The position numbers and the translations under genes are program-made. This document shows positions 11,336 through 19,444 of a DNA stretch of 64,000 nucleotides, piece by piece. Origin of the DNA: Streptomyces avidinii (lineage in GTDB: Bacteria; Actinomycetota; Actinomycetes; Streptomycetales; Streptomycetaceae). Under the pieces are notes generated by a model. The model was not told the origin of the DNA. It did not search any database and saw only the letters and a list, made by a program, of their open reading frames with translations. Location of the stretch: NCBI RefSeq assembly GCF_014650695.1, contig NZ_BMVL01000004.1:32842-96841 (forward strand), in the 5' to 3' direction. The number at the start of each line of letters is the position of its first letter. The stretch's first letter is position 1.

Positions 11336-12262
11336 ATGACCACAGTGATCAAGGCTCCGGGCGAAGCGGCCGCGGAGCGGTCCGGGGGAGCCGGCCCGAG
11401 CGGGGAACGGGGCGGAAAAGGCTCCGAGGGCACGGTCCTCAACGTCTTCTCCCACGGTTTCCTCGCCGTCTGGGCCATACTGATCGTCCTGCCCCTGATC
11501 TGGCTGGCGCTCGGCTCCTTCAAGACCGACGCGCAGATCGGCGGCTCGGCGCTCAGCTGGCCCTCCAACTGGAACCTCGACGCGTTCGGCCGGGCCTGGG
11601 ACAAGGGCATCGGCGACTACTTCGCCAACACGCTCATCGTGATGGTGTTCTCGGTCCCGCTGACGATGCTGCTCGGGTCCATGGCGGCGTACGTGCTGGC
11701 CCGCTACCCCTTTCCGGGGAACCGGTTCGTCTACTACTTCTTCGTCAGCGGGGCGATGTTCCCCGTCTTCCTGGCGCTCGTCCCGCTCTTCTTCATGGTC
11801 AAGCGGTTCGACATGCTGAACACGTACCAGGGCCTGATCCTCGTGTACGTCGCCTACTCGATGCCGTTCACCGTCTTCTTCATGCACTCGTTCTTCCGGA
11901 CGCTGCCGACGGCGGTGCACGAGGCGGCGGTGATCGACGGGGCCTCGGACACCCGGATCTTCTTCCAGGTGATGGTGCCCATGGCCAAGCCCGGCCTGAT
12001 CAGCGTCGGGATATTCAACATCCTGGGCCAGTGGAACCAGTACATCCTGCCCTCCGTGCTGATGCAGCCCCAGACCGGCTCGGACCCCGAGCGCTACCTG
12101 CTCACCCAGGGACTGATCCAGCTCCAGCAGCAACAGGGGTACGAGACCGACCTGCCGGTCCTCTTCGCCGGTGTCACCATCGCGATGATCCCCATGCTGG
12201 TGGTCTACCTCTCCTTCCAGCGCCAGATCCAGGCGGGCCTCACCTCGGCGACGCTGAAGTAG
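11336..12262 (+). CDS. ngcG: Sugar ABC transporter permease NgcG
   Basis: A 308-residue MalG-type permease with six membrane segments after a charged, Gly-rich N-terminus. The EAA loop is present (HEAAVIDGASDTRIFFQVMVP). Last gene of the ngcEFG operon, followed at once by a hairpin at 12269-12296. It pairs with NgcF to form the membrane channel. Confidence 0.9.
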   Translation: MTTVIKAPGEAAAERSGGAGPSGERGGKGSEGTVLNVFSHGFLAVWAILIVLPLIWLALGSFKTDAQIGGSALSWPSNWNLDAFGRAWDKGIGDYFANTLIVMVFSVPLTMLLGSMAAYVLARYPFPGNRFVYYFFVSGAMFPVFLALVPLFFMVKRFDMLNTYQGLILVYVAYSMPFTVFFMHSFFRTLPTAVHEAAVIDGASDTRIFFQVMVPMAKPGLISVGIFNILGQWNQYILPSVLMQPQTGSDPERYLLTQGLIQLQQQQGYETDLPVLFAGVTIAMIPMLVVYLSFQRQIQAGLTSATLK

Positions 12263-12268
12263 AGGCCG

Positions 12269-12296
12269 GCCTCCGGCATCAGGAGCCGCCGGAGGC
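12269..12296. terminator. Terminator of ngcEFG overlapping the end of the convergent gene
   Basis: GCCTCCGGC (12269-12277) and GCCGGAGGC (12288-12296) form a perfect 9-bp stem with a 10-base loop, followed by TTTC. It begins seven bases after the ngcG stop and overlaps the last codons of the opposite-strand gene. Confidence 0.7.
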
Positions 12297-12704
12297 TTTC
12301 CGCAGCTTGTAGAGCCTTCCGGAACCCGGGTCGCCGACCTTCTGCTGGATCCGGGGCTCCCGGGCGGTGCCGCCGACCCTCCACGCGGGCCAGGTGCACC
12401 CGGGGACGGCTATCCGGACCTGCTGCGTCCAGACGTCCCGGCCGGGCTCGTACGACCAGGTCCCGGAGCCCGAGCACCGCTCCGACGGGCCACTGGGGTG
12501 GTCGCCGGGGCGGTGCCGGCCGACGCCGGAGGCCGTGACCCGGCCGTCCGAGGTGAAGACCAGCGTGCCGCTGGTGTGGTCGATCCAGGTGCCGGGCATG
12601 GTCTTCGGCCCGATCGCCGGGGGCCCGTATGCGGGCAGCAGACCGGCGGTGAGCCCGAGTGCGCCGAGCAGGCCCGTCCCCGTCTGCCATTCGGTGAGCA
12701 GCAT
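12279..12704 (-). CDS. Small hypothetical protein, probably exported
   Basis: A 141-residue protein with a good ribosome binding site (GGAGGGAGAGG) before ATG at 12704. A weak hydrophobic N-terminus (LLGALGLTAGLLPAYG) may be a signal or anchor. The body has a lipocalin-like pattern seen in many small Streptomyces proteins: GTWID..SGTLVFTSDGRVTASG, CSGSGTWSYEPG, and a C-terminal VGDPGSGRLYKLRK. Two cysteines (CSG and GCTWP) could form a disulfide if it is exported. It begins 28 bases after mgtA and on the same strand, so it is likely co-transcribed. Function unknown. Confidence 0.65.
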   Translation of the reverse strand: MLLTEWQTGTGLLGALGLTAGLLPAYGPPAIGPKTMPGTWIDHTSGTLVFTSDGRVTASGVGRHRPGDHPSGPSERCSGSGTWSYEPGRDVWTQQVRIAVPGCTWPAWRVGGTAREPRIQQKVGDPGSGRLYKLRKASGGS

Positions 12705-12732
12705 CGGCCTCTCCCTCCTTCCGCTGCGGTTG

Positions 12733-15453
12733 CTACAGCCAGGTGTTGAACCGGCGGATGTACCAGGTCTTCACGAGCTGGGTGAGCGTGCAGTACGCGA
12801 GCAGTACGCCGATCAGCCACGGGAAGTAGCTCGCCGGCAGGGCCACGAAGCCCAGCGAGGGCGCCAGCGGCGAGAAGGGCAGCCAGAGCCCGGTCAGCAC
12901 CGCGAGGACGGTCATCGCCATCACCGGCCAGGAGGCGCGGGACTGGATGAAGGGGATCTTCCGGGTGCGGATCATGTGGACGATCAGGGTCTGCGAGAGC
13001 AGGCCCTCGATGAACCAGCCGGACTGGAAGAGCGACTGCTCCGCCGCGCTGTTCGCCCCGAAGACGTGCCACATGATCAGGAACATCGAGATGTCGAAGA
13101 CGGAGCTGACCGGACCGATGGTGACCACGAAGCGGCCGATGCCCTTGGCGTCCCAGTTGCGGGGCCTGCGCAGGTATTCCTCGTCCATCCGGTCCCACGG
13201 GGTCGCCAGCTGCGAGATGTCGTAGACCAGGTTCTGGACCAGCAGCATGATCGCGAGCATCGGCTGGAAGGGGATGAAGGCGCTCGCGACCAGGACCGAG
13301 AAGACGTTGCCGAAGTTCGACGACGCGGTCATCTTGATGTATTTGATCGTGTTGCCGAAGGTGGTCCGGCCCTGGATGACGCCCTGCTCCAGGACGGTCA
13401 GGTCCTTCTCCAGCAGGATGATGTCCGCGGACTCCTTGGCGATGTCCACAGCGGTGTCCACCGAGATGCCGACATCGGCGTCCCGCAGCGCGGCCGCGTC
13501 GTTGATGCCGTCGCCGAGGAACCCGACGGTGTGCCCGTCGGCCTGCAGGGCCCGTACGATCCGGGCCTTCTGGACCGGGTTGACCTTGGCGAAGACCGTC
13601 GTACGGGCGGCCAGCGCGCGCAGCGCCGCGTCGTCGAGGTCGTCCGTCCCGGAGCCGAGCACCACCTGCCCGACGTCGATGCCGACGTCGGCGCAGACCC
13701 GGGCGGCCACGAGCTCGTTGTCGCCGGTGACGACCTTCACCGCGATGCCCTTGTCGGCCAGGCCCGTCAGGGCCCGGGCTGCGTCGGCCTTCGGCGGGTC
13801 GAGGAAGGCGAGGAAACCGACCAGGGTCAGCCCGTCCTCGTCGGCGACCGCGTAGGTCTCCCGGGGGGTGTCCATCGTGCTGGTGGCGACGGCGAGGACC
13901 CGCAGGCCCTGCCGGTTGTTGTCCTCGGCGATCCGGGTGACGTGCCACCGCAGTTGCTCGGTCAGCTCGACCCTCTCACCGCGGTCCCTCATGTGGGTGC
14001 ACAGGGCCAGGACCTCCTCCACGGCACCCTTGGTGATCATGATGTGCTCGGCTCGCCCGAAGTCACCCACCACGCAATTGCGCCCCAGGACCACGGACAT
14101 CCTGCGCCGGGCGAAGTCGAAGGGGATCTCGTCGACCATCGAGAACCGTGCGTCGACGACAACCTCCTCGGCCTCGTCCACGCGGTCGATGACGGCCTGG
14201 TCCATCAGGTTCTTCAGACCGGTCTGGAAGTGCGAGTTGAGGTAGCCGTACTCCAGCACCTCGGTGTCCTCGTTGCCGTGCACGTCCAGGTAGCGGTCCA
14301 GGACGATCCGGTCCTCGGTGAGCGTGCCGGTCTTGTCCGTGCAGAGCACGTCCATCGCGCCCAGGTTCTGGATCGCGTTGAGCCGCTTGACGACCACCTT
14401 GTGCCGGGACATGGCCACCGCCCCGCGCGCCAGGTTGGCGGAGACGACCATCGGCAGCATCTCGGGGGTCAGCCCGACGGCGACGGCGATGCCGAAGAGG
14501 AAGGCCTCGTCCCAGTCGCCCTTCGTGAAGCCGTTGATCATGAACACGACCGGGACCATCACCAGCATGAAGCGGATGAGCAGGAAGCTGACCCTGCGCA
14601 CGCCGGTGTCGAAATTGGTCTGCGGGCGCTCGCCGACCAGCGAGCCGGCCATCGAGCCGAAGTAGGTGTCGGCGCCGGTGGCGACGACCACGCCGGTGGC
14701 GGTGCCCGAGGTGACCGAGGTCCCCATCAGGACCAGGTTGTCGGCCTCCACCGGGTCGGTCGCGTCCGGCCTGCCGAGGTCCTGCAGGCGGGTGTCGGCC
14801 TTGGCCACCGGCAGGGACTCGCCGGAGAGCGCGGCCTGGCCGACATTGAGGTCCTTGGCGGTGATGAGCCGCAGGTCGGCCGGGATCAGGTCGCCGGCGG
14901 CCAGCTTGACCACGTCGCCGGGGACCACCTGGTCCATGGGCACCTCGAACGTGGTGGGCGCGGATCCGCTGCCGGCCCGGCGCTGCACCGCGCAGGTGGT
15001 GGAGACGAGCTTCTTCAGCGCGTCGGCGGCGCGGCCCGAGCGGAACTCCTGCCAGAACCGCAGCAGCCCGCTGATCCCCACCATCACGGAGAGGATGACG
15101 ACGCCCGGGTCCGCGGGGTCCTGCCAGTACATGACCGCCGCGAGGAGGACCAGGACGGCGATGAAGGGGTTCCGGAAGGCCTTCGCCAGCTGGCGGTACC
15201 AGCGGGGGGCGCGCTCGTGGGCGACGACGTTGGCGCCGTGGCGCTCCAGGCGCAGGGCGGCCTCGGCGTGGGTGAGGCCGGCGGGCGAGGCGTCCACCTC
15301 CTGCAGGACCTGGACGCCGGAACGGGCGCTGATCCCGGCGAGGCGCTCGCCGACGAGCCGGGTATGGGCCTGCAGCTCGGCGGCCCGGCGCTCGCGGCGG
15401 GACCGGCCCGGCGGTGCGAGCTTGGTCGGGGTACGGGGGGTGAGCATGGTCAT
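12733..15453 (-). CDS. mgtA: Magnesium-importing P-type ATPase
   Basis: A 906-residue P3B-type ATPase of the MgtA/MgtB family, which brings Mg2+ into the cell at low magnesium. Seen directly: phosphorylation site DKTGTLTEDRIVLDRY, hinge GDGINDAAALRDADVGISV, TGDNELVA, and about ten membrane segments. The ATG at 15453 is chosen because GGAGGGAGG lies eight bases upstream; a longer frame adds 17 residues with no support. The leader is long (about 300-500 bases) and holds a 13-codon frame with a strong ribosome binding site plus a stable hairpin, which could be a Mg2+-responsive control region. Confidence 0.93.
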   Translation of the reverse strand: MTMLTPRTPTKLAPPGRSRRERRAAELQAHTRLVGERLAGISARSGVQVLQEVDASPAGLTHAEAALRLERHGANVVAHERAPRWYRQLAKAFRNPFIAVLVLLAAVMYWQDPADPGVVILSVMVGISGLLRFWQEFRSGRAADALKKLVSTTCAVQRRAGSGSAPTTFEVPMDQVVPGDVVKLAAGDLIPADLRLITAKDLNVGQAALSGESLPVAKADTRLQDLGRPDATDPVEADNLVLMGTSVTSGTATGVVVATGADTYFGSMAGSLVGERPQTNFDTGVRRVSFLLIRFMLVMVPVVFMINGFTKGDWDEAFLFGIAVAVGLTPEMLPMVVSANLARGAVAMSRHKVVVKRLNAIQNLGAMDVLCTDKTGTLTEDRIVLDRYLDVHGNEDTEVLEYGYLNSHFQTGLKNLMDQAVIDRVDEAEEVVVDARFSMVDEIPFDFARRRMSVVLGRNCVVGDFGRAEHIMITKGAVEEVLALCTHMRDRGERVELTEQLRWHVTRIAEDNNRQGLRVLAVATSTMDTPRETYAVADEDGLTLVGFLAFLDPPKADAARALTGLADKGIAVKVVTGDNELVAARVCADVGIDVGQVVLGSGTDDLDDAALRALAARTTVFAKVNPVQKARIVRALQADGHTVGFLGDGINDAAALRDADVGISVDTAVDIAKESADIILLEKDLTVLEQGVIQGRTTFGNTIKYIKMTASSNFGNVFSVLVASAFIPFQPMLAIMLLVQNLVYDISQLATPWDRMDEEYLRRPRNWDAKGIGRFVVTIGPVSSVFDISMFLIMWHVFGANSAAEQSLFQSGWFIEGLLSQTLIVHMIRTRKIPFIQSRASWPVMAMTVLAVLTGLWLPFSPLAPSLGFVALPASYFPWLIGVLLAYCTLTQLVKTWYIRRFNTWL

Positions 15454-16045
15454 GACGAATACCTCCCTCCACGGTGTCCGGGCAGCGCGAAGCCGAGCGG
15501 TCACGTGGAGTGATCATGGGTCGGCGCGCAGCGGTCCGAAGGGACCGCGGGCACGCCGATGGGCATGGATGACGCACGCCCGGCAGAGTTGGCAGGGCAT
15601 GCGGAAGGAAGGGAATGTGGAAGGAAAGAACGCGCAGCAACGCGAGCGCGCGGGGACAGCGGTCCGCCGCTGCCGTGCGTACGCAGGAAAGGTCAGCCGG
15701 TCACAAGGTCAGCCGACGAGAGCGCTGCAAGGACTTCGATCGGGACTCATCCCGAACACCTCCTTGCGCAGCGCGGTCATTACAAAACGCCCGATCCAGC
15801 CTGAAAGGCCACAGATGATCGGCGCCTCAGCGACCGTAGCACGATCCAGGGGGCCGTTTCCCTCCCCCTTTAGGTCAGTAGTGGCCGTTTCATGCCGCGT
15901 CAGCCTCTTGACGTCTGGATGCGCAAAGGATCGACTTAAGGTTCACAAGTTGGAGAGATGCCGGGGCCTCGGAGCGTGAAGCCGTGACGTGTCCCGGCCG
16001 GGGGGCGACGGCTTGCCGTCGCTAATGGGCAGGAGTGGATGAGTC
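15454..16045. other. 592-base divergent region between mgtA and rok7B7
   Basis: No full gene is visible. On the minus strand it should carry the mgtA promoter and leader. It contains a perfect hairpin GCGGTCC-GAAG-GGACCGC at 15531-15548, a short leader frame at 15709-15750, and a direct repeat GGTCAGCCG at 15691-15699 and 15707-15715. I could not fit the M-box (ykoK) riboswitch consensus to it. The right end holds the upstream region of rok7B7. Confidence 0.5.
15709..15750 (-). CDS. Possible 13-residue leader peptide upstream of mgtA
   Basis: ATG at 15750 is preceded seven bases earlier by a near-perfect ribosome binding site (AAGGAGGT) and opens a 13-codon frame, MSPDRSPCSALVG, ending in TGA. 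It lies about 256 bases before the mgtA start on the same strand. Short leader peptides control mgtA/mgtCBR messages in enterobacteria; whether this one is translated or regulatory is inference. Confidence 0.35.
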   Translation of the reverse strand: MSPDRSPCSALVG

Positions 16046-17260
16046 GTGCAGACTCCCGGATCGCAGTCGTCGCTGCATCGCGCGAATCTCGAACGGGTCG
16101 TGCGGGCGGTGCGGCTCGCGGGATCGCTGACCCAGGCGGAGATCGCCCGCGCCACCGGACTGTCGGCGGCCACGGTCTCCAACATCGTCCGGGAGCTGAA
16201 GGACGGCGGGACCGTCGAGGTCACGGACACCTCGGCCGGCGGCCGCCGGGCCCGCAGCGTCTCGCTCAGCGGTGACGCGGGGATCGTCATCGGTGTCGAC
16301 TTCGGCCACACCCACCTGCGGGTGGCAGTGGGGAACCTTGCCCACCAGGTGCTGGCCGAGGAGTCCGAGCCGCTCGACGTCGACGCCTCCTGGGCGGACG
16401 GCTTCGACCGGGCGGAGGCCCTGGTCGGCCGCCTGATCGCGGGCATCGGGGTGGGGCTGGAGAAGGTCATCGGCGTCGGGCTCGGCGTGCCCGGTCCGAT
16501 CGACGTGGAGTCCGGGACCCTGGGCTCGACCGCGATCCTGCCGGGCTGGGCGGGCATCAACCCCCGCCAGGAGCTCTCGCAGCGCCTCGGGGTGCCCGTC
16601 TACGTGGACAACGACGCGAACCTCGGCGCCCTCGGTGAACTCGTTTGGGGGAGCGGGCGGGGAGTAAAGGACCTGGCCTACATCAAGGTGGCCAGCGGCG
16701 TCGGCGCGGGCCTCGTGATCAACGGCCAGATCTACCGCGGACCCGGCGGCACGGCGGGCGAGATCGGGCACATCACCCTGGACGAATCGGGCCCCGTCTG
16801 CCGCTGCGGCAACCGCGGCTGCCTGGAGACCTTCGCGGCCGCCCGGTACGTCCTGCCGCTGCTCCAGGGCACGCACGGGCCGGAATTGACGATGGAGCGG
16901 GTGGTCGAACTGGCCCGTGAGGGGGATCCCGGCTGCCGCCGCGTGATCACGGACGTGGGCCGGCACATCGGCAGCGGAGTGGCCAGTCTCTGCAACCTCC
17001 TGAACCCCAGCCGGGTGGTCCTGGGCGGCTCGCTGGCGGAGGCAGGTGAACTGGTCCTCGCCCCCATCCGTGAATCAGTGGGGAGGTACGCGATCCCCAG
17101 CGCGGCCCGGCAGTTGTCGGTGCTGACGGGGAACCTGGGCGGGCGCGCCGAGGTGCTGGGAGCGCTGGCGCTCGTACTCAGCGAGATGGGCGATTCGACA
17201 CTTTTGTCAGATCATGGAAGTGGAGTGCGCGCTCCAGCGGTCTTGTCTTCAGGTAGATAA
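16046..17260 (+). CDS. rok7B7: ROK-family transcriptional regulator Rok7B7
   Basis: A 404-residue ROK repressor: N-terminal winged helix-turn-helix (LTQAEIARATGLSAATVSNI, about residues 29-48) and a sugar-kinase-like fold with the ROK zinc motif CRCGNRGCLE and the GIGVGLEKVIGVGLGVPG phosphate-loop region. Start is GTG. Directly upstream of xylFGH, as in S. coelicolor, where Rok7B7 affects xylose transport, carbon control and antibiotic production. A TAACGA/TCGTTA inverted repeat straddles its stop codon and may be a binding site for the xyl promoter. Confidence 0.9.
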   Translation: MQTPGSQSSLHRANLERVVRAVRLAGSLTQAEIARATGLSAATVSNIVRELKDGGTVEVTDTSAGGRRARSVSLSGDAGIVIGVDFGHTHLRVAVGNLAHQVLAEESEPLDVDASWADGFDRAEALVGRLIAGIGVGLEKVIGVGLGVPGPIDVESGTLGSTAILPGWAGINPRQELSQRLGVPVYVDNDANLGALGELVWGSGRGVKDLAYIKVASGVGAGLVINGQIYRGPGGTAGEIGHITLDESGPVCRCGNRGCLETFAAARYVLPLLQGTHGPELTMERVVELAREGDPGCRRVITDVGRHIGSGVASLCNLLNPSRVVLGGSLAEAGELVLAPIRESVGRYAIPSAARQLSVLTGNLGGRAEVLGALALVLSEMGDSTLLSDHGSGVRAPAVLSSGR

Positions 17261-17286
17261 CGAATGGCACCGTTGTCATCTCGTTA
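17258..17286. promoter_or_regulatory. Inverted repeat at the rok7B7-xylF junction
   Basis: TAACGA (17258-17263) and TCGTTA (17281-17286) are exact inverted copies 17 bases apart, with a centre-to-centre distance near two helical turns, 92 bases before xylF. This is a candidate operator for Rok7B7. Confidence 0.35.
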
Positions 17287-17339
17287 AGAATTCACTCCTT
17301 GACGGCAAAACGCGGCCGGGGTTGACTCACATCCACCTC

Positions 17340-17357
17340 GGCCGCGGCGTAGCGGCC
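17340..17357 (+). promoter_or_regulatory. Hairpin in the xylF leader
   Basis: GGCCGC-GGCGTA-GCGGCC forms a perfect 6-bp stem four bases before the xylF ribosome binding site (AGGGAGG). It may stabilise the message or affect ribosome access. Confidence 0.35.
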
Positions 17358-17377
17358 TCGTCAGGGAGGTTCAAGTA

Positions 17378-18493
17378 ATGAACACGCGAATGCGCAGAGC
17401 CGCTGTAGCCGTTGCCGCCGGCGCCATGGCCGTTTCCCTCGCCGCTTGTGGCAGTGCCAAGGAGGCCGGCGACAAGACCAAGGAGTCCTCCGGCGCTGCC
17501 AAGGGCGACGCGATCAAGGTCGGTCTGCTCCTGCCGGAGAACCAGACCGCGCGTTACGAGAAGTTCGACAAGCCGCTCATCGAGAAGAAGGTCGCCGAGC
17601 TCACCGGTGGCAAGGGCGAGGTCGTCTACGCCAACGCCAAGCAGGACGCGACCACGCAGAACTCGCAGGTCGACACGATGATCACCAACAAGGTGGACGT
17701 CCTCATCGTCGACGCGGTGGACTCCAAGGCCATCGCCGGTTCGGTCAAGAAGGCGAAGGAGGCCGGTATCCCGGTCGTCGCCTACGACCGCCTGGCCGAG
17801 GGCCCGATCGACGCCTACACCTCCTTCGACAACGAAGAGGTCGGCAAGGTCCAGGGCAAGGCGCTGCTGGAGGCGCTGGGCGACAAGGCCAAGGACGGCC
17901 AGATCGTCATGATGAACGGTTCGGTCACCGACCCGAACGCCAAGCTCTTCAAGTCCGGTGCGCACTCCGTCCTCGACGGCAAGGTGAACGTCGGCAAGGA
18001 GTACGACACCGTCGAGTGGAAGCCGGAGAACGCCAACACCAACATGGCGGCCGCCCTCTCCGCGCTCGGCAAGGACAAGGTCGTCGGCGTCTACTCCGCC
18101 AACGACGGCATGGCCGGCGGCATCATCACCGCCCTCAAGGCGGCCGGTGTCTCCCCGCTTCCGCCGGTCACCGGCCAGGACGCCGAACTCGCCGGTGTGC
18201 AGCGCATCGTCGCGGGTGAGCAGTTCATGAGCGTCTACAAGCCGTACGCCCCCGAGGCCGAGGCCGCGGCGAAGATGGCCGTCGCCCTCGCCAAGGGCGA
18301 GAAGCTCGAGGGAGTCACCACCTCCACGGTCGACAGCCCGACCACCAAGGGTGTCGCGTCCGTGCTGATCCCGGTCGTCTCGCTCACCAAGGGCAACATC
18401 AAGGACACCGTCGTCAAGGACGGCGTCTACTCGATCGACGAGATCTGCAGCGACAAGTACGCGGCGGCCTGCGCCGCCGCCGGCCTGAAGTAG
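17378..18493 (+). CDS. xylF: Xylose ABC transporter substrate-binding lipoprotein
   Basis: A 371-residue lipoprotein: signal with lipobox LAAC (MNTRMRRAAVAVAAG..SLAAC) followed by a ribose/xylose-type periplasmic-binding fold (IKVGLLLPENQTARYEKFD, DVLIVDAVDSKAIAG, MMNGSVTDPNAKLFKSG). It captures D-xylose outside the membrane. It precedes xylG and xylH. The 171-base gap before xylG holds a hairpin, which may keep the binding protein message more abundant than the transporter message. Confidence 0.93.
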   Translation: MNTRMRRAAVAVAAGAMAVSLAACGSAKEAGDKTKESSGAAKGDAIKVGLLLPENQTARYEKFDKPLIEKKVAELTGGKGEVVYANAKQDATTQNSQVDTMITNKVDVLIVDAVDSKAIAGSVKKAKEAGIPVVAYDRLAEGPIDAYTSFDNEEVGKVQGKALLEALGDKAKDGQIVMMNGSVTDPNAKLFKSGAHSVLDGKVNVGKEYDTVEWKPENANTNMAAALSALGKDKVVGVYSANDGMAGGIITALKAAGVSPLPPVTGQDAELAGVQRIVAGEQFMSVYKPYAPEAEAAAKMAVALAKGEKLEGVTTSTVDSPTTKGVASVLIPVVSLTKGNIKDTVVKDGVYSIDEICSDKYAAACAAAGLK

Positions 18494-18501
18494 CGGCCCC
18501 C

Positions 18502-18522
18502 GTCGTCTCCCCGCGAGACGGC
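18502..18522 (+). terminator. Hairpin between xylF and xylG
   Basis: CGTCTC (18504-18509) and GAGACG (18515-18520) pair perfectly around a 5-base loop, extended by a T-G and a G-C pair. No T-run follows, so it is more likely an attenuator or 3' stabiliser of xylF mRNA than a full stop. Confidence 0.45.
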
Positions 18523-18664
18523 CCCCCGTGCCTGACCGGCGTCCCGCCCCCTCATCCCCGCCACCGGGCGGGGCGCCGGGCAGAAACGTTCCTCCCCCAT
18601 ACGCCCTGCTCCTGCTCTTTTGCACGACATCCCCGCCGGTCAGGCGGCGAAGGAGATGGTTCAT

Positions 18665-19444
18665 GTGTCCGCTGCGCCCGTGCTGGCGTTGCGAGGGGTC
18701 TCGAAGCGGTTCGGCGCCGTTCAGGCCCTCACCGACGTAGAACTCGAGATCCACTCCGGTGAAGTGGTCGCCCTCGTCGGCGACAACGGTGCCGGAAAGT
18801 CCACGCTGGTCAAGACGATCGCCGGCGTGCATCCCATCGATGAAGGTGTCATCGAGTGGGAGGGCCGCCCGGTCGCCATCGGCAAGCCCCACGACGCCCA
18901 GAACCTGGGCATCGCGACGGTCTACCAGGACCTGGCGCTCTGCGACAACATCGATGTTGTCGGCAACCTCTTCCTCGGCCGGGAGCTCAAGAGCTTCGGC
19001 ATCCTCGACGAGGTGGAGATGGAGCGGCGCGCCCGCGAGCTCCTGACCACCCTGTCCATCCGGATCCCCAGTGTCCGGATCCCCATCGCCTCGCTCTCCG
19101 GCGGTCAGCGCCAGACCGTGGCGATCGCGCGTTCCATGCTGGGCGAGCCCCAGCTCGTCATCCTCGACGAGCCCACCGCCGCCCTCGGCGTCGAGCAGAC
19201 CGCCCAGGTCCTCGACCTGGTGGAGCGGCTGCGCGAGCGCGGCCACGCCGTCATCCTCATCAGCCACAACATGGCCGATGTGAAGGCCGTCGCCGACAAG
19301 GTGGCGGTTCTGCGGCTCGGCCGCAACAACGGTGTCTTCAATGTCGCCGACACCTCGCAGGAAGAGATCATCTCCGCCATCACCGGTGCCACGGACAACG
19401 CCGTGACCCGCCGGGCGGCCCGCACCTCGGAGGCCGGCAAGTGA
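18665..19444 (+). CDS. xylG: Xylose ABC transporter ATP-binding protein
   Basis: A 259-residue single-domain ATPase: Walker A GDNGAGKST, Q-loop TVYQDLALCDN, signature LSGGQRQTVAIARS, Walker B LVILDEPTAALG and switch His ISHN. E. coli XylG has two fused ATPase domains; the actinobacterial type has one. GTG at 18665 is preferred because AAGGAG lies nine bases upstream; an ATG at 18656 overlaps that site. Its stop overlaps the xylH start by four bases. Confidence 0.92.
   Translation: MSAAPVLALRGVSKRFGAVQALTDVELEIHSGEVVALVGDNGAGKSTLVKTIAGVHPIDEGVIEWEGRPVAIGKPHDAQNLGIATVYQDLALCDNIDVVGNLFLGRELKSFGILDEVEMERRARELLTTLSIRIPSVRIPIASLSGGQRQTVAIARSMLGEPQLVILDEPTAALGVEQTAQVLDLVERLRERGHAVILISHNMADVKAVADKVAVLRLGRNNGVFNVADTSQEEIISAITGATDNAVTRRAARTSEAGK

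Noticed and set aside
12367..15513. A 1048-codon frame antisense to mgtA
   Set aside because: The opposite strand encodes a complete P-type ATPase; this frame has no motif.
15454..16045. An M-box magnesium riboswitch upstream of mgtA
   Set aside because: I could not align the conserved core; only isolated short likenesses were found.
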